From Planctomycetaceae bacterium (lineage in GTDB: Bacteria; Planctomycetota; Planctomycetia; Planctomycetales; Planctomycetaceae): 63,722 nucleotides of DNA. Below the pieces are notes generated by a model. It had not been told where the DNA came from. It saw only the letters and a program-made list of their open reading frames with translations, and did no database searches. Location of the stretch: assembly GCA_021732415.1 (NCBI GenBank), contig JAKFVC010000058.1, positions 1 to 63,722 of the forward strand, read 5' to 3'. Position numbers and translations under genes: made by a program. Shown in pieces: positions 8,777-20,000 of the stretch; within the stretch, counting starts at the first letter, position 1, and the number at the start of each line of letters is the position of its first letter.

Positions 8777-9718
8777 CTACAACTTTCGACGAAGTTCTTT
8801 GGTGGCAGTCAGCCGAACCCGAGTGATCTCCTGGAAGTGCCGAATGTCAATTTCATACGGCCCGTCTGGCTGGTCAAAACCTCCAAATCGGGTGAGACAT
8901 TCTTCGAGCCGCCCGATCTTCTGGTCCGCCGATAATTCCAGCGGATAAATTACCCCGGGAGCACGTCCCCAGACGATGCGCGAACCACCCTGGGTCTGCA
9001 GTTGAAACACCAATTCTTCCTGAGGTGCTCGCACATCGATCGCGGCGGGAATCTCGATCGCCGTCAGTCGAAAGTCCTGCCAGTGGGGCAACAGCACGGC
9101 AGCCAGTCGCGCGGCGGCCACGACTTGCGGGTCTCCCCATGATTTTCCGATGGCCCCCGCAGGCGACGATTTCGGCTGGGTGATCAACGGATAGCGCTGG
9201 GCATCCTCCGGTGCGAAGGCCGTCGGGGGTAGCAGCACCCCGGTTCCATCCACCGGCAGCAAGCCTGTGGACACTTCCACCATCGCCACCGGTCGCCGAT
9301 AAACAAGATCCACGACCACGCGGGCCGGGACCGTCTTCGACACTTTGACGACCTTTTCGACCCACGGATGCTGGGCGAAGGCCTTGGCCAGATCAGACGT
9401 CAGATTTTCATCTAGCACCGACCGCGTGGGGTTCATTCCCGCTTGCGCAGCGACTTGCGCGATGAGGTCGCGCGGCACCCATTGGGGAACCTCGGTGATC
9501 TGAATATTGTTGACGCGGAGTTGATATTCGGGGCGGTTTCCAATTTCCGGGAGTGACTTCGCCAAACGCGGACCAAGAATAATGACGCCACAGACCAAAG
9601 CAATTCCAGCCAGCCACCACGGCTGAAACCAGACGCGACCAACCTCTTCAATCCGATCACCAGCCGAGCGACGAACGCCCGGACCGGGATTGGGGGATGA
9701 TGAGGACGACGAAACCAT
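8777..9718 (-). CDS. ftsQ: FtsQ/DivIB-like cell-division protein with POTRA domain
   Basis: The 313-residue protein has a short Ser-rich cytoplasmic tail, one membrane segment (WLAGIALVCGVIILGPRL, about residues 35-53), then a POTRA-like domain (about 65-135). That domain ends in HPWVEKVVKVSKTVPARVVV, the typical FtsQ pattern of a hydrophobic strand after a Pro-Trp turn, followed by RRPVAMVEV. A periplasmic beta domain follows. I prefer ATG 9718, with AAGGA about eight bases upstream, over ATG 9763, which has none. It is the last gene of the same-strand series murC, murB, ddl, ftsQ, which supports the name. FtsQ links septal peptidoglycan synthesis to FtsA/FtsZ, but neither gene follows here. 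Sequence conservation of FtsQ is low, so the call leans on context and the POTRA pattern. Confidence 0.8.
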   Translation of the reverse strand: MVSSSSSSPNPGPGVRRSAGDRIEEVGRVWFQPWWLAGIALVCGVIILGPRLAKSLPEIGNRPEYQLRVNNIQITEVPQWVPRDLIAQVAAQAGMNPTRSVLDENLTSDLAKAFAQHPWVEKVVKVSKTVPARVVVDLVYRRPVAMVEVSTGLLPVDGTGVLLPPTAFAPEDAQRYPLITQPKSSPAGAIGKSWGDPQVVAAARLAAVLLPHWQDFRLTAIEIPAAIDVRAPQEELVFQLQTQGGSRIVWGRAPGVIYPLELSADQKIGRLEECLTRFGGFDQPDGPYEIDIRHFQEITRVRLTATKELRRKL

Positions 9719-10070
9719 GAAACGATCCTTCACAACGTTTGTGAATTCGGTTGAGGGACGCATGACGTCCAGGTAGTTAGTTACGGGAAGAAATAGCGAT
9801 TGGGCAGGATGTATTACTGAATTGCGATTTCAATCGTCACACGAGTCGGTGAGAGGGTGAACGCCTGCCGAACCGCGGATCTCTGTCAATCTCCCGTTTC
9901 CACTGCAGAACTTCATCCAAACTCAGGATGGATACGCAACCCGAGCACCGGGTTCGCGGAGAAGTTGCTGTCGTGATTTTCGGATCGCGACCACATCCAA
10001 CTCGCATTCGAATTTGGCTCAAATGCGATTCGCAGGGAGAATGAGCGCCGCAATTTCGGCATAGTCAAAG

Positions 10071-10130
10071 TGGGATAGACTTCCAGCCTGTCATCTTGGG
10101 ATAGAAAAGTCCGGCTGGAGGTCTATCCCA
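10071..10130. repeat. Palindromic repeat between ddl and ftsQ
   Basis: TGGGATAGACTTCCAGCC pairs with GGCTGGAGGTCTATCCCA around a 24-base loop. It lies in the 460-base spacer between ddl and the FtsQ-like gene. The rest of that spacer shows no convincing gene. Such a hairpin inside a gene series could attenuate transcription, but no T-run follows it. Confidence 0.88.
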
Positions 10131-10178
10131 CGCAAAGAACCGGACGCTAACGCGTGCCGGCTGATCACGCGAAATTCA

Positions 10179-11180
10179 TCACGGGGCACGCCCGATAATT
10201 CGCGGGGTCCCCTCTGGAACGGACTTCAAACAGCTATAAATCGCCCGCTCACAGAGTTCACCAAAACTCCATCCCAGTTGGGCGGCAGCTTTCGGAACCA
10301 AACTGTGATCGGTGAGACCGGGGATCGTGTTGATTTCCAGGACCCAGGGTTGCTGATCTCGGTCCAACATAATATCAACACGAGCCAACCCCCGAGTTCC
10401 CAGGGCCCGGCAGGCATTCTGGGCGACTTGTTCGATCCGCCGCACGACATCGCTCGTCACGTTGTAATCGAAGCGATAGCCTGTGCCGTCATCGTGGTAT
10501 TTGGCTTCATAATCGAAGAATTGCCGATCCGTGCTGATTTGAATCGGGGGCAGGATCAAGTCATCCAGCATCCCCACGGTCCATTCACTGCCGACGATCG
10601 TCTTTTCCAGGATGCCGAACGAATCCAAGGCGAAACATTTGGGTATCGCCGCCAGCAATTCTTGAGCATTTTGAACGATGCTGACGCCCAAGCTCGAGCC
10701 TTGCGTATCGGGCTTCACCACGACCCCCGAACCAAAGGCTTTCGCGTGTGCCAGGATCCGTTCCGACGAATCCGATTCATGAATCAAAACATAAGGAGGA
10801 GTCGGCACACCATGCTGAGTGATCCGTTCCTTGGTCGCCGACTTGCTGATGCCGATCCGCGAGGCCTCGGAATCGCTGCCGGTGTACGGCACACCTAAAC
10901 CCTCGAGGATGCTTTGCACGTGGCCATCTTCGCCGAACTTACCATGCAGCGCCAGGAACGCCACTTCGATGTCACTCCAGTCGTGTTGCTGGAGATCAAC
11001 GAATTTGGGATCAATGTCGACCACTTGATGGCCCCGTTCGCGCAGCGCCTGCGAAACGCAGCGACCGCTGGCCAGACTGATTTCACGCTCGGCCGAGTCA
11101 CCACCGAACAGTACGGCGACTTTCCACGGGCCAGAACGGCGAAATTCCACGTGCGCGGGGGGAATCGAGTAAGTTGCCAC
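10179..11180 (-). CDS. ddl: D-alanine--D-alanine ligase
   Basis: This enzyme joins two D-alanines at the cost of ATP to give the dipeptide that closes the peptidoglycan stem. The 333-residue protein starts with KVAVLFGGDSAEREISLASG at about residue 20. It shows the ATP-grasp core KPDTQGSSLGVS and ends with WVLEINTIPGLTDHSLVPKA, which contains the Mg-binding Glu/Asn pair. Length is typical (300-370). I chose GTG 11180 because a strong AAGGAGG lies six bases upstream; a longer frame from 11240 has no such site. The neighbours are murB upstream (302 bases) and the FtsQ-like gene downstream. The order murC-murB-ddl-ftsQ matches the conserved dcw cluster. Confidence 0.95.
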   Translation of the reverse strand: MATYSIPPAHVEFRRSGPWKVAVLFGGDSAEREISLASGRCVSQALRERGHQVVDIDPKFVDLQQHDWSDIEVAFLALHGKFGEDGHVQSILEGLGVPYTGSDSEASRIGISKSATKERITQHGVPTPPYVLIHESDSSERILAHAKAFGSGVVVKPDTQGSSLGVSIVQNAQELLAAIPKCFALDSFGILEKTIVGSEWTVGMLDDLILPPIQISTDRQFFDYEAKYHDDGTGYRFDYNVTSDVVRRIEQVAQNACRALGTRGLARVDIMLDRDQQPWVLEINTIPGLTDHSLVPKAAAQLGWSFGELCERAIYSCLKSVPEGTPRIIGRAP

Positions 11181-11186
11181 GGCGTG

Positions 11187-11193
11187 CCTCCTT
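11187..11193 (-). promoter_or_regulatory. Ribosome binding site deciding the ddl start
   Basis: The minus strand reads AAGGAGG six bases before GTG 11180. It is the strongest Shine-Dalgarno sequence noticed in the window, where many genes have weak ones or none. Confidence 0.8.
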
Positions 11194-11320
11194 GCATCCG
11201 GGTAGTCGACAAAAAGTCGACTGCATAGCCCGACCCTCATGGTCGGGAGAAATATGAATTATCTACGAATTGCCGCTGACTTAAATCAAAGCCGCCATCC
11301 TCTGCGACTTCCTTCTTAAA

Positions 11321-11390
11321 CTTCGTGTCCTTTGTGATCTTCTGTTCCAAACTCGAATTCTTTGAACAGAAGGTCACAAAGGACACGAAG
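11321..11390. repeat. Palindromic repeat (CTTCGTGTCCTTTGTGA family)
   Basis: CTTCGTGTCCTTTGTGA pairs with TCACAAAGGACACGAAG, and the inner TTCTGTTC also pairs with GAACAGAA. Related sequence is at 21766-21835, and a half copy at about 53408-53432. It lies between murB and ddl (spacer 11241-11481). Confidence 0.9.
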
Positions 11391-11481
11391 AAATGCGAAA
11401 ACCTGAGATTGTTGATCGTAGTCGTGATACAACGTTCACGGAATCCTAGATTCCCGACGTGGGTTCACGTTGGGCGGTAAG

Positions 11482-12360
11482 CTACCACACTTCGATTTCC
11501 AACTCCAGATCGACTCCGAACTGTTCAGCCACTTTGGACCGCGCCAAATCGATCAGCCGCTGGACGTCGGCCGACGACGCGCCGGGGTGCGAAACGATGA
11601 AGTTGGCGTGGCGATCGCTGATTTCGGCGTTGCCGATCCGGGTTCCTCGCAGACCGGCTTGATCGATCAACAGACCAGCACTCATGCCACGTGGATTCTT
11701 GAAGACGCAGCCTGCCGACTGAAAGCTGTAGGGCTGCGTGGCCTTCTTGGAAATCCACAGCTTCCGCATGTGCCGGGTGATTTCTTCCGGATCATCAGAC
11801 TGCAGGCGGAATGTGGCTTCCAGGATGATCAAATCGTCGAGGCTGCTTTCACGGTACCCGAACGTCAATTCATCCTTGGTACGCGTAACGACTTCGCCCG
11901 TCATGGTCAGAGCCGTCACGCTCTCCACGAATTGACCGATATCACCGATCCGCCCGCCGGCATTTCCGTGCAGGGCACCGCCGACTGTCCCCGGAATTCC
12001 TACCAGAGTTTCCATCCCGGCGAGACCCGCGTTGACCGTGTGCGAAATGACAGTCGTCAACATGGCTCCGGCTCCGGCGCGGACCAGGTCATCGGTGACT
12101 TCCACCTTGGCGAATGGTTCGCCGTAGATTCGCAGGACGACACCACCCACACCGGCATCGCGGACGAGCAAATTCGATCCGCCTCCCAGCAATTTGACTG
12201 GGGCCTCGATCTGATCGCAGGTCTTGACGACCTGGACCAATTCTTCGGGCGTACGGGGTTGAATGAGGAACTGGGCTGGCCCACCGATTTTCATCCAGGT
12301 GTAGGGGGCCAGGGGTTCGTCACGGCGCGTGATTTCGTTGAAGTCGGCAAGTGAGGTCAT
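11482..12360 (-). CDS. murB: UDP-N-acetylenolpyruvoylglucosamine reductase
   Basis: MurB reduces the enolpyruvyl ether of UDP-GlcNAc to UDP-N-acetylmuramate using NADPH and FAD. The 292-residue protein has the FAD-binding segments LLGGGSNLLVRD and GIPGTVGGALHGNAG and the active-site region FQSAGCVFKNPRG. In that region the general-acid position, often Ser (GSVFKNP), is Cys; Cys is also known in this family. The C-terminal LELEIEVW supplies the conserved Glu. I start at ATG 12360; a TTG at 12375 would add five residues. The gene overlaps the end of murC by 41 bases, which suggests translational coupling. Confidence 0.95.
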   Translation of the reverse strand: MTSLADFNEITRRDEPLAPYTWMKIGGPAQFLIQPRTPEELVQVVKTCDQIEAPVKLLGGGSNLLVRDAGVGGVVLRIYGEPFAKVEVTDDLVRAGAGAMLTTVISHTVNAGLAGMETLVGIPGTVGGALHGNAGGRIGDIGQFVESVTALTMTGEVVTRTKDELTFGYRESSLDDLIILEATFRLQSDDPEEITRHMRKLWISKKATQPYSFQSAGCVFKNPRGMSAGLLIDQAGLRGTRIGNAEISDRHANFIVSHPGASSADVQRLIDLARSKVAEQFGVDLELEIEVW

Positions 12361-13753
12361 AGTGAATCCGGTCAATATCTCCTGCCCCGAGTGTCAACAG
12401 CACATCCCGGGGTCGGAGCGTATCGTCCAAACTTGCCCGAGTCTGGTCAAGGCTACCACTGTAGCGAGCCACAACTCCCTGCTCTGCAATCAGCTCCGCC
12501 AATCGGGTGGAGACCTCGACCAGTTCTTTCTGGTAGATTTCTCGAGCCCCATACACCGGAACGATGAAGACCAAGTCCGCCGCCGCAAAACTGGTCGCAA
12601 AATCGGCCAGCAACCCCATCGTCCGCGAAACCTGATGCGGCTGGAAGACACACACCAGCCGCCGATCTCCAAATTCTTCTCGCGCAGTCTGCAATGTGGC
12701 CCGAATCGCCGTCGGATGGTGGGCATAGTCATCCACAACGGTCACTCCGTTGAGAGTACCCAACACTTCGAACCGCCGCCGGATGCCCCGGAACCTTGTG
12801 AAACCATCGGCAATCTGCGCGGGACTGGCTCCTGCTCGATGACACAAGGCCGTGGCCGCCAAGGCATTGAGCACGTGATGCCTGCCGGGAATCCGCAACT
12901 GCACGCGACAAAACTCCTGACCGCGATACAGAACCCGAAAGCGATGCCCCAGCGGGATCTTCTCCACATCAGCGGCCTGCCAGTCGGCCCCGGGGTTGAA
13001 CGAGAACGTCTCCACCTGGGCAGTGACGTCTCGACACGCAGCCAGGCTCGATTCACATTCCTGATGCACGACAAGCAGACCACTCGCCGGCAGTTGGAGC
13101 GCGAACTCGTGAAAGGCCTGAATGGTCTCGGCCACGTCCGCAAAACAGTCGAAATGGTCCGCTTCGATCCCCAGGATGGTGGCCATTTGCGGATGCAGGC
13201 TGAGGAAATGCCGTCGATATTCACAGCTTTCCACGACCAGATGCCGCCCTGCCCCCATCCACCCGTTGGCTTGTACGCCGCAGACCTCGGCGCCCACCAG
13301 GACCGTCGGCTCCAAGCCCGCGCTGGTCAGCACGCAGCCGGTCATGGCAGTCGTGGTGCTCTTGCCGTGCGTCCCGGCAATCGAGATTCCCACCGCGTCG
13401 TGCATCAACTCACCCAGCATCTCGTGATAGGCACACGAGGCGACGCGATGTTCGCTGGCCCACTGCCGTTCCGGGTTCTCCGGCTTCACGGCGGAACTGT
13501 AGACCACGAGCGTCACGTCGGCCGGAATGTGGCGCGCGGAATGGTCGGCGAAGAGCGTCACGCCGCGTTGTCGCAAGGAGATGCCCGCGGGTGATTCGGC
13601 CTGGAGATCGGCCCCGGTCACTCGCCAACCGCGACCGACCAGCACTTCCGCCAGAGCTTTCATCCCCGAACCGCAGGCCCCCACCAGATACACCGCGTGC
13701 GGGGCGCCAGCGGCGAGAATTCGACGAACGGGGTTGTCATGAATTTCGGACAT
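12320..13753 (-). CDS. murC: UDP-N-acetylmuramate--L-alanine ligase
   Basis: MurC adds L-alanine to UDP-MurNAc, the first stem residue of peptidoglycan. The 477-residue protein begins with a nucleotide-fold YLVGACGSGMKALAEVL (near residue 20), then shows the Mur-ligase P-loop GTHGKSTTTAMTG, a central ESCEYRRHFLSLHP segment and the third-domain motif DDYAHHPTAI. The length fits MurC (450-490). I chose ATG 13753 (MSEIHDN); the frame stays open to 13807 but that extension has no family character. It is the first gene of the murC-murB-ddl-ftsQ series and overlaps murB. murG and ftsW, often found upstream, are absent; a palindromic element and the WD40 gene lie there instead. Confidence 0.96.
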   Translation of the reverse strand: MSEIHDNPVRRILAAGAPHAVYLVGACGSGMKALAEVLVGRGWRVTGADLQAESPAGISLRQRGVTLFADHSARHIPADVTLVVYSSAVKPENPERQWASEHRVASCAYHEMLGELMHDAVGISIAGTHGKSTTTAMTGCVLTSAGLEPTVLVGAEVCGVQANGWMGAGRHLVVESCEYRRHFLSLHPQMATILGIEADHFDCFADVAETIQAFHEFALQLPASGLLVVHQECESSLAACRDVTAQVETFSFNPGADWQAADVEKIPLGHRFRVLYRGQEFCRVQLRIPGRHHVLNALAATALCHRAGASPAQIADGFTRFRGIRRRFEVLGTLNGVTVVDDYAHHPTAIRATLQTAREEFGDRRLVCVFQPHQVSRTMGLLADFATSFAAADLVFIVPVYGAREIYQKELVEVSTRLAELIAEQGVVARYSGSLDQTRASLDDTLRPRDVLLTLGAGDIDRIHYDLTCRLQRNHAP

Positions 13754-13930
13754 CTCTGTCTCAGTCGACCGGAGGCGCGCTCCCGGAACCTGTGGCCAAC
13801 GAACCATAGCACCAAATGGAATCTGACGTTAGCCCGGAATTGCGATGTCTCGCAGGCCGATCATTGGCAGCGAATTCAAGGAGACAGCGAACGAGGAGGT
13901 TCAGTGCCATCCGAGGGTTTGCCTGACAGA

Positions 13931-14059
13931 TGGGAGGGCGAGGCTCCTGCCGAGCCTAATACGAGCTTTAGCTCGGCGACCGCCGGAGGCTGTTACGGGA
14001 GCCTCCGGCGGTCGCCGACCTGCGGTCGTCTTAGGCTCGGCGGGAGCCTCGCCCTCCCA
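13931..14059. repeat. 129-bp palindromic element (GGGAGGGCGAGGCTC family), copy 2
   Basis: This is the reverse-orientation copy of 7112-7239, with the same outer arms and the same inner GCCTCCGGCGGTCGCCGA core. It lies between the stop of the WD40 gene and the upstream region of murC. Confidence 0.93.
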
Positions 14060-14072
14060 TTCCCGTCCAGCG

Positions 14073-17000
14073 CTACTGCCCCGCCGCCGGTACAGTCAGC
14101 ACAATCAGGCGATTATCCTGTGAGCCGATCGCCAATTCCTTGCCGTCCGGAGCATAGCCGATCGAATAGGCGGCAGTGACAGGCAGTTGCTGGTGATGCA
14201 GCGGATTTCCCGTGCCCGTATCCCACAGGAACAGGTGCCCCGAGTAATCCACCGAAGCCACGCGATTCCAGGCGGGATTGAAGACCGCCCGGTAAATATG
14301 GTCGGTGTGCCCCGTCGCGGTGCGCATCGACTTGCCGTCTGCCGAATTCCAGAATTGCCACGTCCGTGCCAGTCCGGCCGACAGCAGGTACGTATTGTCG
14401 ACATAGAACTGCAAGCTATACAGCCCGTCGTCAACGCCGTCCTTCAATTCCTTGACCAGAGTCCCGTCGAGCTTCCACAGGCGAATCACTTTGTCGGCCC
14501 CGGCACTCGCCAGAGTCAGCCCGTTCGGACTAAACGTGACGGCATAAACCTGTCCGGTATGCCCGACACACTTGGCCAGCGCCTTGCCGTCGGCCACGTT
14601 CCAGATCTGCACAGATTTGTCGCCCGAGGCACTTGCCAGATGCTTGCCGTCGGCGGTGAAATCCATCCCATAAATCTGAGCCGTGTGGCCCGCCAGTTTG
14701 AATGTCGGCTCGGCGCCGGCAGACAACCACTTCTTCCAGGTCCGATCCACGCTGACCGTATACAGAGACCGTTCATCCGCAGTGAAGGCACTCGCCGTCA
14801 CGGCCGCCGTGTGCCCGAGACCGTCTTGCAGCAGCGGCAGGTTCTTGCCACCCGTCGGCACCACCCGGCCAAACGTCCGCACGATGTTGTCCGCCCCACC
14901 AGCGGCGATCTTCGTCCCGGATGGACTCCAGGTGAGTGACGAAATTGTGGCCGGCGTCGGTTCGACTGCAATCGGTTTGCCGTCTTCGGCATTCCAAATT
15001 CGCAATTGCTTATCGTCACCACCGGCGGCGATGAACGCACCATCCTTACTCACGGAGAGAGCTCGTACGGGCAATGTCGATCCTGCCAGAGCCAGAGTCT
15101 TTTCGAGTCCCTTCAACGCCCAGACGACGACCTGGTGATCCTCGCCCGCGGTGACCAGCGACTTACCCTGCCCGGCGAACTTCACGGCATTGGCTGGGCC
15201 CTTATGAGCCTGCTGAACCGCACGTGTCGTCAATGGCCAGACACGCGAAGTATTGTCGTTCGCACCCGAAATCAAGTTCATCCCATCGGCTGTGAATCCC
15301 AAACGCGTGATGATGGCGGTGTGTCCCAGGAATCGTTCGAGTTCCAAGCCAGACTTGCGATCCCAGATATGGACCTGGAAATCGTCTCCAGCACTCGCGA
15401 AGGTCAACCCGTCCGGTGAAAAGGCCGCGGCTTGGACCGGAGTCAAATGGAGCACGGTCGTCGTCGGAGCAATCGTGGGGGGAGCGGCCTTGGGATCCTT
15501 GATCTCAGCCAGCATCCAGATGCGGACATTCTTGTCGATCGAACTGGCAATTACCGACTTTTGGTCGGCCGAGAACGCCGCACTCGTAATAGCTTCGGTG
15601 CAACCCGACAGATTGCTGACGACAGTCCCGGTGGTCAGATCCCAAACTCGCAGAGTCTTATCGGCCCCGGCACTCAACACCAGTTTCCCGTCTTCCGAGT
15701 AGGCCAGTGAATTCACCGCTCCCATATGTCCCGTGAGAACCTTCTGGATGGAAATCCCGAACGTCCGGCTCTGGTTATCGGCCTGCCCTGCAACCAAAGT
15801 CGTGGCGTTCAAATAGGCCACGTTTTGCGGCGGTTGCGGGCTGGGAATGTCCTCAAGGAGCACGCCCCCTTCCGACGCATAAATCCGCAATCGACTGTCC
15901 GCCTGACTGACGGCGATTTGAGTTCCATCGGGACTGTATGCGACACCAGTCACAGCGGCCGGCGTTTCAATCCGCAGGGTCAATGCCGCGGTGTCAAAGT
16001 TCCAAATATACAAGCCCTTATCGGTCAACTGAGCATCACCGCCACCGGCGATCTGCTTGGTATCAGGACGAATTGCCAACCGGCGGAGCGGAGTTTGACT
16101 GCCCGCAAACTGACGTACCAGTTTCCCGGTCGCATCCCACAGCTTGACGATCTTGTCATCCCCAGCAGACAGGGCCTGGGTTCCGTCAGGCGTTAGCACG
16201 ACGGCACTCGCAGCGACCGGATGGGCGGGGATCACGCGGCTCGTCGCAATCGGGGCAATGCGTACGGTTTTGTCGTGACTCGCGGTCACCACCGACAGGC
16301 CGTCCGCGGTCAATGACACGGCGGGGATTGCAGCCGTATGACCCGGGAAGAACTGGAGCTCTTTCATGGCGGCCAGATCCCAGACCCGGGCAATCGCGTC
16401 GTCTCCAGAAGTCGCAACTCGCAATCCGTCTGTACTCACACTGAGGCTGCGAACCGGCACAGGATGCAGCAACGTCGCCGTGACAGCGGCATCGGCCGTC
16501 TTCCACCCGCGGACGTTCTTATCTTGTCCGGCAGCCAGAACCTGCATGCCGTCCGGAGTCACCGCGACACTCGTCACGATATCGGTATGGCCCGGGTAGA
16601 CCCGGATGGCCGCACCATCAGCGAGATTCCACAACCGAACCGTCTTATCAGCCCCGCCGCTGACCAGTTGCTCGGCCGTCGGCACATAGGCCAGCGAGGT
16701 CACCGCACCTTCGTGGCCGGCAATCATTCGCAACAACGAATAGGGAATCAGCTTAGCGGAATTGTCCGCACTGCCCACCAGCAGCGATTTGCTGTCGGGA
16801 GTAAAGGCCACTGCGGTCGGCACGCCCGCTTGCGGCAGAGCCTGCAACAGTTTTCCATCTGCGGGATTGAAGACCCGCACATGGGCGTCGCCCGTGCTGA
16901 CGGCCAATTTCAGATGATCGGCACTGTACCGCAACGACGTGATGGCCGCGGGAACAGCCAGCTTGGGCATGGCGGCAAACGGAGTCCCATCGAAGTTCCA

Positions 17001-20000
17001 CAACATCACCGAGTTGTCGGCGAGGGCTCCCGCAACCTGCAAACTGTCACCACGCAGGGCGAGCCCGGTTATTGCGACCGGACTGCCCGCGAACTGACGC
17101 GCTGCCGCACCTGTCGGCAGCCACACCTTGATCAACTTGTCATCACCCGCAGACATCAAGACAGAAGCATCCGGCGAGTAGACCACACCGTTGGCTTTGC
17201 CTTCATGAGCCACAATCACACGTTGGGCGGAGACCGTCCACTGCCGCACACTCTTGTCCGCACCAGTCGTGTAGAACGTCTTGTTATCGCTAGCCATTAC
17301 GACTGAATGGATCGGCCCCACATGCCCGGCAAACGTCTCGAGTTCCTTCCCCGTCACCAGATCCAGGACCCGGACAATTCCATCGTCACCGACGACAGCC
17401 ACCTTGGTCAGATCGGCACTCGGAGCCAGATCGCGAATCACCACCGGCTGCGGAATGATCGGCCCCGCGACGCCATCCGCGGCATTCCAGATCCGCACCT
17501 GGCGATCAGCCCCACCCGCAATCAGCTTCAAGCCGTCCGCGGTGAATTTGACTGTCGTAATGGCTTCGGTCGCACCGGCATAGACTGTGCCAGCAACGCC
17601 ATCGACGGGATTCCACGCCCGCACCGTCTTGTCGATGCCGCCGCTGACCAGCTTGTCACCGGCGGGATTAAAGGCGAGAGCCTGCACGGCTCCCACGTGG
17701 CCGGGGATGGCTCGCGTGGCAGACGCCGTCACGATATGGATTTGGGCGTCAGCACCAGCGGCGATCAACGTCTTGTTGTCGGCGGCCACAGCCACCGATT
17801 GCAAGGCGCCCTTGCCAGCACGATAGGTTTGCAGCAACGCACCCGTCGGCGACCAGACTCGCAACGTTCCATCGGCCGAGGTGCTAGCAATACGCAGACC
17901 ATCGGGTGTAAACGAGACACCCGTCGCCGCACCCGCATGTCCGGTCAAGACGCCTGCTGCAGCGCCGTCGGCAGCATTCCACAGTTTGACCAGATTGTCA
18001 GCACCAGCCGAAGCGAGTTTCGTCCCATCGGTGCTCACGCTAATTGCGGTGATCGCCGCCGCGTGGTTGATACTCCGGGCTTCAGCGGCCGTCGCCACCG
18101 TCCAGGCTTTGAGCAGCGAATCGGCTCCGCCCGAGAACAACGTCGCAGCGTCCTTCGACAACACGAGTGCCGAAACCACACCCGCGTGGCCTTTGAATTC
18201 CTTGACGACCTTGCCGTCTGCGACACCCCATTGCTTGATCAGATTGTCGGTCCCGCCGGTGAAGACTTGGTCGCCGGCAGCGGTGATCGCCACTGAGCGG
18301 ATCTCGGCCAGGTGTTGATCGAGCAAATTGGTCTGCTTGCCATCCGCCACGGTCCAGATGCGAGCGGTCTTATCGACGCTGCCCGAAACCAGCGCGGCAC
18401 TGTCGGCCCGCCAGGCGAGCGAAGTCACTGCAGCCGTATGTCCGGCCAGCGGCTTCAACAGTTTGCCATCAGCCATATTCCACAACTGGATGGAATTATC
18501 CGCCGACGCAGTCGCCAAAATCTGCCCGTTGGGGCTGAGCGAGACAGCCGTAATCGGTTTTTTTGTGTTGTCCAGAACGCGAGGAGCCACCAGCGGCAAC
18601 TGCCAGAGACGAATCAGTCCATCCTGGCTGGCCGTCGCGGCAATTAACCCGGCCGGATGCAACGCGGTCGCCAGCACGGGGACTTCGGAACCGGTCACGG
18701 TCCCCAAGTCGGCGCCATCGGCACTCTTCCAGATGCGGAGAGATCCGTCAGCACTTCCCGAAACGATCTGAGCATTGTCCGCAGTCAATTTCAGCGACTG
18801 CACAGCGCCTGTCTGTCCCTTCAATTCCAAAGTGACCTTCGCCGTTGCCGGGTCAACCACGCGAACGACAGCGTCATCCGAAGCCGAGACCACAAACTTA
18901 CCGTCACCCGACACGGCCACTGCGCGGCCCGGTTGAGCATGCACAGGCAAGGTTTTTGAAGGCACCACCGGCAACTGCCAGATCTTGACCAGTCCATCGG
19001 CACCGGAGGTTGCGAATTGCGGCAAAGTGGGATGCAACGCGACTCCTGTCACCGCGCCCGTATGAGCCCCCAGTTCCGACAACGCCGGACCGGCGGCGGG
19101 ATTCCAGATGCGGACCTTACCAGCAGCATCCGCCGAAACAACGGTCTGCCCGACCGCTTGAATTCCGACTGCAGTGACCGGCTGAGCATGACCTTCGAGA
19201 GTCGCGACAGCCTTGCCATCGGGTTGCCAAAGTCGAACGGTCAGGTCGGCCCCCGCCGTGGCGAGCAACTTCCCATCGCCACTGACTGCAACCGCCTGCA
19301 ACGGCTTCGTGTGGCCGGCCAGAGGCGTGGCCGATCGCAGCGGAGATTCCCAGATCCGAATGAATCCATCCTGCCCGGCAGTCGCCATTTGGGTCGCTTT
19401 CGGATGGAAGGCGATCGACTGGACAGCTCCGGTATGGGCCATCAAATCATGGGCCGGTTTTCCATCGGCCAGCGTGTAGAATTTCAGCAAACCATTGGCC
19501 TGTCCGACTGCCAGCAATGCATCATCGGCAGTCAATCCGAGGCTCGACGGTGCGGCAGTCAGGCCGGCATAGGTCATGACATCCTTGCCCGTTTCGAGCA
19601 ACGACATCTTGACGACTTGATCGGCAGCGGCAGAAATCGCAAACGGCTTTTTATGTCCCAGGACCAGGCCCGACAAGGTGTTGGCGTGGGTCGTCACAGG
19701 ACGAGGGGCCGCAAACGGCAACTGCAGGAATTTGACAGTCCCATCTGATCCCGAAGCGACAACCGTCGCCATCTTCGGATGAGCCACCACCCCCGTCACC
19801 GGGCCGGTGAATGCCGCAACATCGGGCAACAGCTTGCCATCCGGAAGACTCCAGGCACGCAGGCCGCCCACGGAATCACTAGCCACGGCCAGTTTCTCGT
19901 CAAACGTTACCGCCACCGCAGTCAGCGGCTGTGGCGAACCCGCCAATTGTTTGATCAATTTGCCGTCGACGCCATACACGTTGGCCAATTTATCGGCCGC

